A stretch of DNA of 64,000 nt, from positions 1,364,001 through 1,428,000 of the forward strand of contig OY970363.1 of NCBI GenBank assembly GCA_963718605.1, read 5' to 3'. Below are positions 17,156 through 24,727 of this stretch, piece by piece. Origin of the DNA: JACCXE01 sp963718605. Its GTDB lineage: Bacteria > Actinomycetota > Acidimicrobiia > Acidimicrobiales > JACCXE01. Position 1 is the stretch's first letter. Every line of letters begins with the position of its first letter. Both the position numbers and the translations under genes were made by a program. The notes beneath the pieces are model-generated. The model was not told the origin of the DNA. It saw nothing but the letters and a program-made list of their open reading frames with translations, and did not search any database.

Positions 17156-17177
17156 CGGACGACCCTACGCTGAGCGC
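17156..17177. promoter_or_regulatory. 22-bp bidirectional leaderless promoter
   Basis: The spacer between two opposite ATG codons is 22 bp. The forward -10 TACGCT (17166-17171) and the reverse -10 TAGGGT (plus-strand ACCCTA, 17162-17167) share the TA at 17166-17167. Each lies exactly 6 nt from its start codon. Any -35 element would have to lie inside the opposite gene. Confidence 0.7.
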
Positions 17178-17669
17178 ATGAAACGGGCCATTGGAGTTGC
17201 CACGATCCTCGTTGTGCTCATTGCGCTCGGCGCGTGCGGTGGCGATGACGGCACCACCGTGAAGAGTGCGGAAGCCACCACCACCGGCGTGACCGCGCCG
17301 TCGCTCACGGATGCACCGCCGGTTACCAACACGCAGGGCAAGCCACACTTCGACACCGCCGAAGCCGCGATGCGCTATCTCGCCGCGGCGTGGAACGCGA
17401 ACGACCTCGTGAAGTTGAAGCACGTCACCGACCCTTCGGCGCGCGACGAACTCAATGCGATGCACGGGGTCGCTACGAACCTGCGGCTCAACCATTGCGA
17501 CTTCAACCCGAACCCGGGCGACTACACGTGCCATTTCGATCACGACTATCCGCCGCACGCGTCGACCACGATGGTCATGCCCGACCCGCACAAGGGCGAG
17601 GCCGTGTTCCTCGTCGGCCCTGCCGACACGCCGGGCTGGTACATGACGGTGTTCGAGAGCTGCAGCTAG
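17178..17669 (+). CDS. Small lipoprotein of unknown function
   Basis: 163 residues from ATG 17178. The signal ends in LIALGAC, a lipobox, so Cys is lipidated and the protein is tethered outside the membrane. A Thr-rich linker (SAEATTTGVTAPSLT) precedes a small globular domain with HFDTAEAAMRYLAAAWNAND, like nuclear-transport-factor-2-type or secreted DUF4878-like domains, with three further Cys. Role unknown. Leaderless promoter TACGCT is 6 nt upstream. The stop overlaps the convergent VOC gene by CTAG. Confidence 0.68.
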   Translation: MKRAIGVATILVVLIALGACGGDDGTTVKSAEATTTGVTAPSLTDAPPVTNTQGKPHFDTAEAAMRYLAAAWNANDLVKLKHVTDPSARDELNAMHGVATNLRLNHCDFNPNPGDYTCHFDHDYPPHASTTMVMPDPHKGEAVFLVGPADTPGWYMTVFESCS

Positions 17670-18106
17670 CTCTGGGGCGGGGCGCCGGTCGGGTTGTCGT
17701 TGACCTCTTGCAGAACCCACGCGTTGCCGTCGGGATCCGCGATGTCGGCGTACGTTCCAAAACAGGCGCGGTCGGGATGCACGCCCGGCGTCTGCCCCGT
17801 TGCAGTGAAGTGGTACGGCTCACTGACGTCCACACCGCGCGCCACCAACTCGTCCCGCGCGACTACGACGTCCTCGACACACAGGTGCATGCCCTTGTAG
17901 AGGCCGGCGATGGATGGGTCAGACACACCGCGACCGAACGTGATTGAACACGCCGAGCCCGGCGGGGTGAGCTGCACGACGCGGAACGCCTCGCCCATGT
18001 CGTGATCGACGTCGCAGTTCCATCCCATCTTGTCGGCGTAGAACTCCTTCGCCCGGTCGATGTCGGTAACCGGCAACACGAACACTTCGATTTTGAAGTC
18101 GGTCAC
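17666..18106 (-). CDS. VOC/glyoxalase-like protein
   Basis: 146 residues from GTG 18106. VOC-fold pattern: FKIEVFVLPVTDIDRAKEFYADKMGW at the N-terminus and a second module ending TYADIADPDGNAWVLQEV. Members bind a metal and act on small substrates or confer drug resistance; function here is open. GTGA overlap with the stop of the upstream ArsR-SRPBCC gene indicates translational coupling, so it is probably induced by the same signal. Confidence 0.82.
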   Translation of the reverse strand: MTDFKIEVFVLPVTDIDRAKEFYADKMGWNCDVDHDMGEAFRVVQLTPPGSACSITFGRGVSDPSIAGLYKGMHLCVEDVVVARDELVARGVDVSEPYHFTATGQTPGVHPDRACFGTYADIADPDGNAWVLQEVNDNPTGAPPQS

Positions 18107-18855
18107 GAGTACATCAACGATCCGGGCGTGGTCAGCAGCTCGCCGGTTTCCAGCCACGTCTTGAGGCCCGACAGGATCATCGGCCAGCCGCCATAGAGCT
18201 GATCGTTGGCGCCGTCACGCAGTTGATCGTGGGTGAGCGTGAGCAGGCAGGAGTCGTCGCCGATCTTTTCGATCTCCCACGTGATGCGACTGAACCCCTC
18301 GGCTTTCACGTCGTCGCCCCACAGGGCGCGCATCGTTTGCACGAGCTTGCGCGGGGGATCGACTTCGACGTTCTCGCCCTCACCGAGTTCGAAGTCGCCC
18401 GCCTTCATCTCGAAGCGTGAGCCTGTCGTGAAGTCACTGATCACTCGCGCGCCGAACTGGTACTTGCTGCGGACCTCGGGATCGGTGATCGCGTTCCAAA
18501 GCAGTTCGGGGGTGGTGCGGATGTAGATCTCGTAGACCTTCTCCATCGTCTTCTCCAGTTCGTGTTTCAGATCTGTGAGCGTTGCCGCCCACGGCTCGGA
18601 GTATTTGCTGACCCATCGCTCGTACACCATCCGGATGGGGACGGGGTTGAGGAAGTGCAACTTCTCCCGACCACGACGACGGCTGACCACCAAGTGCGCC
18701 TCCTCGAGCACCTTCAGGTGCTTCATTACACCGAAGCGACTCATTTCGAATCGCTGCTCGAGTTGGCCAAGCGTCTGTCCGTCCTGGCGGAACAGTTCGT
18801 CCATGAGTTCACGCCGGGTCGGATCGGCGATCGCTCGGTAAACGTCTTCTTCCAC
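18103..18855 (-). CDS. ArsR-type HTH regulator fused to SRPBCC (AHSA1-like) domain
   Basis: 250 residues. Residues about 1-90 are a winged helix of ArsR type: VYRAIADPTRRELMDEL, LGQLEQRFEMSRFGVMKHLKVLEEAHLV. From about residue 100 an AHSA1/SRPBCC domain starts (VYEIYIRTTPELLWNAITDPEVRSKYQFGARV). The fused cavity domain may sense a hydrophobic ligand. The GTG start has TATGGT 8 nt upstream, and a 20-bp palindrome overlaps the promoter, suggesting autoregulation. The following VOC gene is coupled. Homologues often appear as this same HTH-SRPBCC fusion. Confidence 0.87.
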   Translation of the reverse strand: MEEDVYRAIADPTRRELMDELFRQDGQTLGQLEQRFEMSRFGVMKHLKVLEEAHLVVSRRRGREKLHFLNPVPIRMVYERWVSKYSEPWAATLTDLKHELEKTMEKVYEIYIRTTPELLWNAITDPEVRSKYQFGARVISDFTTGSRFEMKAGDFELGEGENVEVDPPRKLVQTMRALWGDDVKAEGFSRITWEIEKIGDDSCLLTLTHDQLRDGANDQLYGGWPMILSGLKTWLETGELLTTPGSLMYS

Positions 18856-18863
18856 CGCCTGAG

Positions 18864-18888
18864 ACCATATGTGACCTACAGGTCACAT
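18864..18888 (-). promoter_or_regulatory. ArsR-SRPBCC promoter and palindromic operator
   Basis: The plus strand carries ATGTGACCT (18869-18877), AC, AGGTCACAT (18880-18888): perfect 9-bp arms. The coding-strand -10 TATGGT (18864-18869) abuts it. A dimeric ArsR protein bound there would block RNA polymerase. Confidence 0.75.
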
Positions 18889-18900
18889 GTCAAGAGTGGG

Positions 18901-20199
18901 TTACGGGCCAGCGAAAATGGCGTCGCCGCCGGCCTCGGACCGCGTCGGTGCCGGCGCGGAGTGCTTGGCGGCTTCGGCTCGGGCGACCACGAAGTGGTGC
19001 ACCTCGTCGGGCCCGTCGGCCAAACGCAGTGTGCGCTGACTCGTGTACATCGCGGCGAGCGGCGTCCACTGCGATACGCCGGTCGCTCCGTGGATTTGGA
19101 TCGCCTGGTCGATGATCTGACACACCTTCTCGGGCACCATGGCTTTGACCGCGCTCACGTAGACGCGCGCCTCGGCGTTGCCGAGCACGTCCATGGCCTT
19201 CGCGGCCTGCAGGACCATGAGTCGGCAGGCGTCGAGTTCGATGCGCGCGCGCGACACCGTCTCCATGTTCTTGCCAAGACTCAGAATCGGCTTGCCGAAC
19301 GCCTCGCGGAATTTCGCGCGACGAATCATCAACTCGAGTGCCTTCTCGCCTTGACCGATCGCGCGCATGCAGTGATGGATACGGCCGGGTCCGAGACGCA
19401 CCTGGCTGATCTCGAAGCCACGCCCTTCGCCGAGCAGCATGTTGGTGGCGGGCACGCGCACGTTGGTGAAGCGGAGGTGCATGTGACCGTGCGGCGCGTC
19501 GTCGTGACCGAAGACGTGCATCGGACCGAGGATCTCGACGCCCGGTGTGTCCATCGGCACGAGGATCTGGCTCTGCTGCTTGTGCGTGGCCGCGTCCGGA
19601 TTGGTCCGGCACATCACGATCATGATTTTGCAGCGAGGGTCGCCGGCGCCGGAGATGTAGTACTTCTCGCCGTTGAGGACGTACTCGTCGCCGTCCTTTA
19701 CCGCTTCGAGTTGGACGTTCTTGGCGTCCGAACTTGCGACGTCGGGCTCGGTCATCGCATACGCGGAACGGATCTCGCCGTTGAGCAACGGTTCAAGCCA
19801 CTGCTTCTTCTGCTCCTCGGTGCCGACGCGCTCGAGCACCTCCATGTTGCCGGTGTCGGGCGCCGAGCAGTTGAGCGCCTCGGAGCCGAGGGGGTACTTA
19901 CCGAGTTCGACGGCGATGTACGCGTAGTCGAGGTTGGAAAGCCCGCCGACCTCGGAGCTTGGCAGGAAGAAGTTCCACAGCCCCGCGGCTTTGGCCTTCT
20001 CCTTGGCTGCGTCGAGCAATTCGAGTTGGCCGGGTGCGTAATCCCAGCGGTCGGTCGTGTTCGTACCGAGCGCCTGAAACTCAGCGTGCATCGGAGCGAC
20101 CACCTCGTCGAGAAATGCCACAACGCGGTCGAACAGTGGCCGCACGGCCTCGCTCATGCGCAGGTCGAACAGTTCGGGGTTATCCAGCGGTGAACTCAC
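18901..20199 (-). CDS. Acyl-CoA dehydrogenase
   Basis: 432 residues, normal size for the FAD-dependent acyl-CoA dehydrogenase family, which desaturates acyl-CoA at C2-C3 during beta-oxidation. Visible motifs: YAMTEPDVASSDAKNVQLEA, KYYISGAGDP, and a C-terminal FAD/dimer region REAFGKPILSLGKNMETVSRA and QIHGATGVSQWTPLAAMYT. The catalytic region differs from short-chain enzymes and resembles the long-chain bacterial type (ACAD10/11-like). GTG 20199 has TAGGTT 6 nt upstream and no Shine-Dalgarno site. Confidence 0.9.
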   Translation of the reverse strand: MSSPLDNPELFDLRMSEAVRPLFDRVVAFLDEVVAPMHAEFQALGTNTTDRWDYAPGQLELLDAAKEKAKAAGLWNFFLPSSEVGGLSNLDYAYIAVELGKYPLGSEALNCSAPDTGNMEVLERVGTEEQKKQWLEPLLNGEIRSAYAMTEPDVASSDAKNVQLEAVKDGDEYVLNGEKYYISGAGDPRCKIMIVMCRTNPDAATHKQQSQILVPMDTPGVEILGPMHVFGHDDAPHGHMHLRFTNVRVPATNMLLGEGRGFEISQVRLGPGRIHHCMRAIGQGEKALELMIRRAKFREAFGKPILSLGKNMETVSRARIELDACRLMVLQAAKAMDVLGNAEARVYVSAVKAMVPEKVCQIIDQAIQIHGATGVSQWTPLAAMYTSQRTLRLADGPDEVHHFVVARAEAAKHSAPAPTRSEAGGDAIFAGP

Positions 20200-20222
20200 G
20201 CGTGAAACCTAGGGCCTCGGCA
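20200..20222. promoter_or_regulatory. 23-bp bidirectional leaderless promoter
   Basis: Reverse -10 TAGGTT (plus-strand AACCTA, 20206-20211) is 6 nt from the GTG of the acyl-CoA dehydrogenase gene. Forward TAGGGC (20210-20215) is 7 nt from ATG 20223. They share TA at 20210-20211, centred in CCTAGG. The forward hexamer ends in C, so it may be the weaker side. Confidence 0.6.
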
Positions 20223-20795
20223 ATGGGCATGATTTCAGCTATGGCTTCCACTGACGCGAACCAGCAGCCGTTCCTGACCGACGTCCAGACCCTGCGCAAG
20301 CGGGCGCGGGCCTCCATCGAGCAGGGTCCGATCACCGAGGCGTACGGCGCTGATCGGGAGCGGGTGGTCGAAGTGCTCAACCAGGCATTAGCCACCGAGC
20401 TCGTTTGCATCCTGCGCTACAAGCGGCACTACTACATGGCCGAAGGTACGAATGCGACCGCGGCGGCCGCCGAGTTTTTGCAGCACGCCACTGAAGAGCA
20501 AGGCCACGCCGACGAGATCGCGTTGCGCATCACGCAACTGCAAGGCGAGCCCGACTTCAACCCAGACACGCTCACGGCTCGCAGCCACGCCGAGTACGCG
20601 GCGGGCAACTCGCTGCGCGAGATGATCACCGAGGACCTGGTGGCCGAGCGCGTCGCGATCGAGTCCTACTCAGAGATCGCTCGCTGGCTCGGCGACGGCG
20701 ACCCGACCACGCGCCGCATGATCGAAGGCATTCTCGCCGTCGAAGAGGAGCATGCGACCGACATGCTCGATTTGCTCGCGGACCTGGCGAACTAG
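20223..20795 (+). CDS. Ferritin-like (bacterioferritin-type) protein
   Basis: 190 residues from ATG 20223; later ATGs at 20229 and 20241 are also possible. A four-helix ferritin-like core carries di-iron ligands: LNQALATELVCILRYKRHYY (Glu), ATEEQGHADE (ExxH), EDLVAERVAIESY and AVEEEHATDML (ExxH). About 40 N-terminal residues precede the core. Bacterioferritin-like proteins store iron or detoxify peroxide. A heme-binding Met cannot be placed with certainty. Confidence 0.82.
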   Translation: MGMISAMASTDANQQPFLTDVQTLRKRARASIEQGPITEAYGADRERVVEVLNQALATELVCILRYKRHYYMAEGTNATAAAAEFLQHATEEQGHADEIALRITQLQGEPDFNPDTLTARSHAEYAAGNSLREMITEDLVAERVAIESYSEIARWLGDGDPTTRRMIEGILAVEEEHATDMLDLLADLAN

Positions 20796-20818
20796 CCGGT
20801 CGCGGTCACACTGTCGCG

Positions 20819-21280
20819 GTGCTGACCGCGACCTTCGTTCGTCATCGCGGTGCCAGAGATCACATCTACGTCACGCGCGCGGATGGCACCGAAGTCAGTT
20901 GGCAGTTCCCGACCTACGGGGACGGCTTGCCCCACGACTTGGTGCACCTTGTGGTCGAGGACGGACTGGCCATGAGCGACGGCTTCTGGGGGCTGGTCGA
21001 CCGCGGCGCTGACGTGACGCTCGTGAACAACCAGGCCACGATCGTGCGCGACGGTCGACCGCTCGTCGATGACACATCGGTTGACTGGGAAGGATTGCGC
21101 GCCGCGGAGGCCGCGGTGGCCGGCATCGGCGGGCCCGGTGACGGCGTGGCGCGCGGCTACGTGATCCCGGCGTCGTACGCGCCGCCTGAACTGGTCGCCA
21201 TCCGCCTGCGGCTCAGCGAGTTGCAGCGCGACTGGACGGCGTTGCCTGACCGGGGCTCCATCACCCTGTCCTTCGGGTAG
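20819..21280 (+). CDS. Conserved-looking protein of unknown function
   Basis: 153 residues from GTG 20819, 23 nt after the ferritin-like gene. No signal peptide or membrane helix. The sequence contains HDLVHLVVEDGL, a His-Asp-Leu-Val-His element near a VTRADGTEVSWQFPTYGDG beta hairpin, and a C-terminal amphipathic helix (LVAIRLRLSELQRDW). No Shine-Dalgarno site is visible. It may share the upstream transcript. No family recognised. Confidence 0.58.
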   Translation: MLTATFVRHRGARDHIYVTRADGTEVSWQFPTYGDGLPHDLVHLVVEDGLAMSDGFWGLVDRGADVTLVNNQATIVRDGRPLVDDTSVDWEGLRAAEAAVAGIGGPGDGVARGYVIPASYAPPELVAIRLRLSELQRDWTALPDRGSITLSFG

Positions 21281-21292
21281 CGACAAGTTTCG

Positions 21293-21323
21293 GATACCGC
21301 CGGTATCTGGTTTTCGTTACTAT
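21293..21323 (+). promoter_or_regulatory. PhyH-2 promoter with palindromic operator
   Basis: GATACC-GCC-GGTATC (21293-21307) is a perfect 6-bp inverted repeat lying where a -35 element would be. TACTAT (21318-21323) is a near-consensus -10, 6 nt before ATG 21330. A repressor or activator at the palindrome would control this leaderless gene. A related ATACC/GGTAT site occurs at 27974. Confidence 0.68.
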
Positions 21324-21329
21324 GCACAC

Positions 21330-22163
21330 ATGAGTCGTTTTGGTTCGCCGCCTCCCTCAGACCTCGACGTCCGGCCGACGCAGGACGATCTCGATTTCTT
21401 CGAAGAGAACGGCTTCCTCGTCGTCCCTGAACTCACTACGCCGGAAGAACTGGATTGGTTGACGACGGTCTTCCTTGCGGTGCTCGACGAAAATGAGGGC
21501 ACGGGCGTATTCGAGCCCGGTCGCGAAGCGGGCCAGGTGCTGCCGCCGCAGATCCAGCAGTCGATCGGGCCGGAGATGCGAATCCCGGAACTGCTGGAGA
21601 CCACCTTCCGTCGCAACGCGATGCACTTCGCCTCGGCGCTGCTCGACGTACCCGAGGATCAACTCACCACGTGGGGCCACATGATCCGCAAGCCTGCCCG
21701 CAGCAACCGCCCGGCGCCATGGCACCAGGACCAGGCGTACTGGCGGCCCGAACTCGACTACCACGCCATCGGTTGCTGGCTGCCGTTGCACGAGGTCTCG
21801 GTCGAGCGCGGGTGCATGCAGTTCATTCCCGGTTCACACAAAGGGCCGCTGCGTCATCACGGTTTCTCGGGGGACCCCGTTGGCAACCTGCTGATCGTCG
21901 ACGACGTGGATGCGTCGGAGGCCGTGGCCTGCCCGCTTCCGGCGGGTGGCGCGACGTTTCACCACCACCTCACGCTGCATTACACGGCGCCGAACACGAC
22001 CGACCTCGATCGCCTCGCGGCGCCGATGGAGTTTCAGCTCATGCCCTGGCGGCGCGAGGAGCCAGTGGACTGGCCGTGGATCGAGACGTACCGCGAGGCA
22101 ATCGGTGGCGACCTCGGGCCCACCGCGGTTCTGGCGGACGGGCGCTTCGTCCCCATCCCCTAG
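21330..22163 (+). CDS. Phytanoyl-CoA dioxygenase (PhyH) family protein
   Basis: 277 residues. Facial-triad motif WHQDQAYW (H-x-D), distal His in HHHLTLHYTAPN, and MQFIPGSHKGPL typical of PhyH. Only modest similarity to the PhyH protein at 12.9 kb, so these are paralogues with different substrates. The start is strongly supported by the TACTAT promoter 6 nt upstream and by a palindromic operator. A hairpin follows the stop, making this a single-gene unit with its own regulation. Confidence 0.88.
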   Translation: MSRFGSPPPSDLDVRPTQDDLDFFEENGFLVVPELTTPEELDWLTTVFLAVLDENEGTGVFEPGREAGQVLPPQIQQSIGPEMRIPELLETTFRRNAMHFASALLDVPEDQLTTWGHMIRKPARSNRPAPWHQDQAYWRPELDYHAIGCWLPLHEVSVERGCMQFIPGSHKGPLRHHGFSGDPVGNLLIVDDVDASEAVACPLPAGGATFHHHLTLHYTAPNTTDLDRLAAPMEFQLMPWRREEPVDWPWIETYREAIGGDLGPTAVLADGRFVPIP

Positions 22164-22167
22164 CGAT

Positions 22168-22195
22168 AATCCGACGCCAACATCGGTGTCGGATT
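22168..22195 (+). terminator. Terminator-like hairpin after PhyH-2
   Basis: AATCCGACGCC (22168-22178) pairs with 22185-22195 through 11 bp including one G-T pair, closing a 6-nt loop. It starts 5 nt after the stop. A C-rich stretch rather than T-run follows. Confidence 0.58.
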
Positions 22196-22207
22196 CCCGC
22201 CAGCCAT

Positions 22208-22227
22208 TGTCACACCGACGTGTCACA
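22208..22227 (+). promoter_or_regulatory. Direct repeats upstream of Ada-AlkA gene
   Basis: TGTCACA occurs at 22208-22214 and again at 22221-22227, a 13-bp period. The pair ends 8 nt before ATG 22236 and overlaps a -10-like CACAGT. An AraC-type activator such as the encoded Ada domain could bind tandem sites like these. Pattern-based. Confidence 0.4.
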
Positions 22228-22235
22228 GTGCTCGT

Positions 22236-23714
22236 ATGTACGAGGATTTCGACCGGTGCTACCGAGCCGTGCAGTCCAAGGACGCCCGGTTTGACGGTTG
22301 GTTCGTCACCGCCGTTCTCACCACGAAGATCTACTGCCGCCCGAGCTGCCCGGTCCGCCCGCCGTTTGCGAAGAACGTGCGCTTCCTTCCGACCGCGGCG
22401 GCCGCGCAGGCGGCCAGCTTCCGGGCCTGCAAGCGCTGCCGTCCCGACGCGTCGCCCGGCTCGCCCGAGTGGAATCTGCGTAGCGACGTCGTGTCACGAG
22501 CGATGCGCCTCATCGCGGACGGCGTGGTCGATCGCGACGGCGTCACCGGCCTCGCGGCCCGGCTCGGCTATTCGACGCGGCAACTCGAACGGCATCTGAT
22601 CGCCGAGGTCGGGGCCGGCCCGCTTGCCGTCGCCCGCGCCCAGCGAGCGCAGACGGCACGCCTGCTCATCGAGACCACCGAGTTGCCATTCAGCGCCGTC
22701 GCGTTCGGCGCCGGGTTCTCCAGCATTCGCCAGTTCAACGACACCGTCCGCCTCGTGTTCGACGGGTCGCCCACCAGATTGCGCGAGCAGGCGCGCGAAC
22801 GCGGCACCACCGCGTCACCTGGGGCGCTCACGTTCCGTTTGCCCTTCCGCAAGCCGTTCACGCCCGAGGGCGTCTTCGGCCACCTCGTGGCTGTCGGCAT
22901 TCCGGGGATCGAGGAGTATCGCGACGGCGCGTATCGCCGCTCGATGCAATTGCCGAACGGCACGTGCGTCGTGTCTCTGTCGCCCACGTCCGATCACGTC
23001 GTGTGCCGCGTGGTGCTCGACGAAGTGCGCGACCTACCCACCGTGATTGCGCGGTGCCGGCGCATGCTCGACCTCGACGCCGACCCCGAAGCAGTCGACG
23101 AGGCGTTGTCGGCAGACAAGCGCATGCGCGCCCTGGTCTTGAAGAATCCGGGCTCGCGCATCCCGCGCACGAGCGACGAAGCCGAAATGGCGGTGCGCGT
23201 CGTGATCGGTCAACAGATCTCCACCGCGGCGGCCCGCACGCACGGCGCCCGATTGGTCGAGGCGGTGGGTACGGCCATCAACGACCCCGACGGCGGTGGC
23301 ATCACGCGCTTGTTCCCGTCTGTCGAACAGCTCGCTGAGATCGATCCGTCCATGTTGAAGATGCCCGAAGCGCGGCGCCGTTCCTTCATGTCGCTGGTGC
23401 ACGCCTTGGCCGAGGACACCGTCGTGCTCGACGCGGGGGCGGACTGGTGGCGAGCGCGCGAACAGCTCCACGCATTGCCCGGCATCGGGCCATGGACCGT
23501 CGAGATGATCGCGTTGCGCGCCCTTGGCGACCCCGACGCGTTCCCGTCCACCGACATGGGCGTGATGAAGGCGGCTCGGAACCTGGGCGTCGAAGGCGAC
23601 GTCGGTGCATACGCGCATGACAAGTGGCGGCCCTGGCGGTCCTACGCCGTCCAGTACCTGTGGTCTTCGACCGACCACGCCGTCAACGATTTCCCCCCGA
23701 AAGGTCAGCCATGA
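22236..23714 (+). CDS. Ada-like sensor/AraC regulator fused to AlkA DNA-3-methyladenine glycosylase
   Basis: 492 residues with three modules. Residues 1-80: Ada N-domain with the Zn Cys set (YCRPSCPVRPP and FRACKRCRPD), whose first Cys takes methyl groups from DNA phosphotriesters. Residues about 85-185: AraC-type HTH (LAARLGYSTRQLERHL, VAFGAGFSSIRQFNDTV). Residues about 190-492: AlkA glycosylase with the HhH motif LHALPGIGPWTVEMIALRALG and the catalytic Asp in FPSTDMGV. One protein thus senses alkylation, activates transcription and excises damaged bases. ATGA overlap couples it to Ogt. Confidence 0.92.
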   Translation: MYEDFDRCYRAVQSKDARFDGWFVTAVLTTKIYCRPSCPVRPPFAKNVRFLPTAAAAQAASFRACKRCRPDASPGSPEWNLRSDVVSRAMRLIADGVVDRDGVTGLAARLGYSTRQLERHLIAEVGAGPLAVARAQRAQTARLLIETTELPFSAVAFGAGFSSIRQFNDTVRLVFDGSPTRLREQARERGTTASPGALTFRLPFRKPFTPEGVFGHLVAVGIPGIEEYRDGAYRRSMQLPNGTCVVSLSPTSDHVVCRVVLDEVRDLPTVIARCRRMLDLDADPEAVDEALSADKRMRALVLKNPGSRIPRTSDEAEMAVRVVIGQQISTAAARTHGARLVEAVGTAINDPDGGGITRLFPSVEQLAEIDPSMLKMPEARRRSFMSLVHALAEDTVVLDAGADWWRAREQLHALPGIGPWTVEMIALRALGDPDAFPSTDMGVMKAARNLGVEGDVGAYAHDKWRPWRSYAVQYLWSSTDHAVNDFPPKGQP

Positions 23715-24217
23715 AGAGGCACGAAACCAAGATCACACGCAGCCGCACGATCGACAGCCCGATTGGCCCGATCACCCTCGGCGGCGACGACGACGTGCTG
23801 ACGCAACTCGTTATGCACGAGCAACGCCACGCTCCCGTTGACATCGAGGCATGGCCGAAGGATCCGAACGCGTTCGGCGACGTCGTGGATCAACTCAAGG
23901 CGTATTGGCACGGTGAGCGCACCGACTTCGATGTCGAGATGCGGCTCGAGGGCACCGAGTTCCAGCAACGGGTGTGGCAGGGCCTACGCGAAATTCCGTA
24001 TGGCGAGACGTGGTCCTACGGCCAGCTCGCCGATCACATCGGGGCGCACGGCGCCCAGCGCGCCGTCGGCCTGGCGAACGGTAAGAACCCGGTCGCGATC
24101 ATCGTGCCGTGCCATCGCGTGATCGGATCGGCTGGCAAGCTCGTCGGCTACGGCGGCGGCCTTGATCGCAAGATGTTTCTGCTCAGGCTTGAGGGCGCCG
24201 CCGACCGGCTTTTCTAA
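23711..24217 (+). CDS. ogt: Methylated-DNA-protein-cysteine methyltransferase
   Basis: 168 residues from ATG 23711, overlapping the Ada-AlkA stop by ATGA. It removes methyl groups from O6-methylguanine in a single suicide reaction. The active site IIVPCHRVIGSAGKLVGYGGG contains the acceptor Cys in PCHRV, and EFQQRVWQGLREIPYGETWSYG is the usual HTH entry. Together with the upstream gene it forms an adaptive alkylation-repair operon. The stop overlaps that of the convergent carbonic anhydrase. Confidence 0.93.
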   Translation: MKRHETKITRSRTIDSPIGPITLGGDDDVLTQLVMHEQRHAPVDIEAWPKDPNAFGDVVDQLKAYWHGERTDFDVEMRLEGTEFQQRVWQGLREIPYGETWSYGQLADHIGAHGAQRAVGLANGKNPVAIIVPCHRVIGSAGKLVGYGGGLDRKMFLLRLEGAADRLF

Positions 24218-24705
24218 ATCTCGGCCGGTACGAGCCTGCCCGTGCGCACGTCGAACGTGAAGCCGGCGATGTCGGTGGACTCCGGGATCAGCTCGCAGTC
24301 ACGGATACGCGCGATGTCGTCGCGCAACGCGGCGGACTGATCGGTCATCGCGAGAAACGAGACATGCGACGCGTCGGCACCGCTGGCCTCGCTGACGCGC
24401 TTTGCGATGTCCGCGTCGGTCGAGCCCGCCATCGCGCAGTCGGTGTGTTGCACCACGCAGATGCGCGTCACGTTCAGCAGATTCGTGGCCAGGATCAACG
24501 AGCGCAGCGCGTCGTCGGTGACGCGGGCCCCCGCGTTACGGATGATCTTGGCGTCGCCGGGCTGCAGGCCGAGCATCTGTAACGGATCAATCCGCGAGTC
24601 GATGCAGGTCAACACGGCCAAGCCCTTCGCCGCCTTGCCGGCAACGCCCGAGTCGTGAAACCGCTCGGCGTAACGCTGGTTTGCTTTGATGAGGTCGTCA
24701 AACAT
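24214..24705 (-). CDS. Beta-carbonic anhydrase-like protein
   Basis: 163 residues from ATG 24705. Zinc ligands are visible: VLTCIDSRIDP (Cys, and the Asp-Arg pair) and VVQHTDCAMAG (His and Cys). NAGARVTDDALRSLI is typical. These enzymes interconvert CO2 and bicarbonate. The protein is shorter than type I beta enzymes and resembles the small mycobacterial-type form. The open frame to 25035 lies antisense to nothing useful and is not part of the gene. TAGAAA lies 8 nt before ATG. Confidence 0.88.
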   Translation of the reverse strand: MFDDLIKANQRYAERFHDSGVAGKAAKGLAVLTCIDSRIDPLQMLGLQPGDAKIIRNAGARVTDDALRSLILATNLLNVTRICVVQHTDCAMAGSTDADIAKRVSEASGADASHVSFLAMTDQSAALRDDIARIRDCELIPESTDIAGFTFDVRTGRLVPAEI

Positions 24706-24727
24706 CCCGGGTGTTTCTACTAGGCGC

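Noticed and set aside
18562..20193. A 543-residue plus-strand open frame
   Set aside because: It is antisense to the acyl-CoA dehydrogenase and ArsR-SRPBCC genes, has no motif or start signal, and high GC makes such long shadow frames common here.
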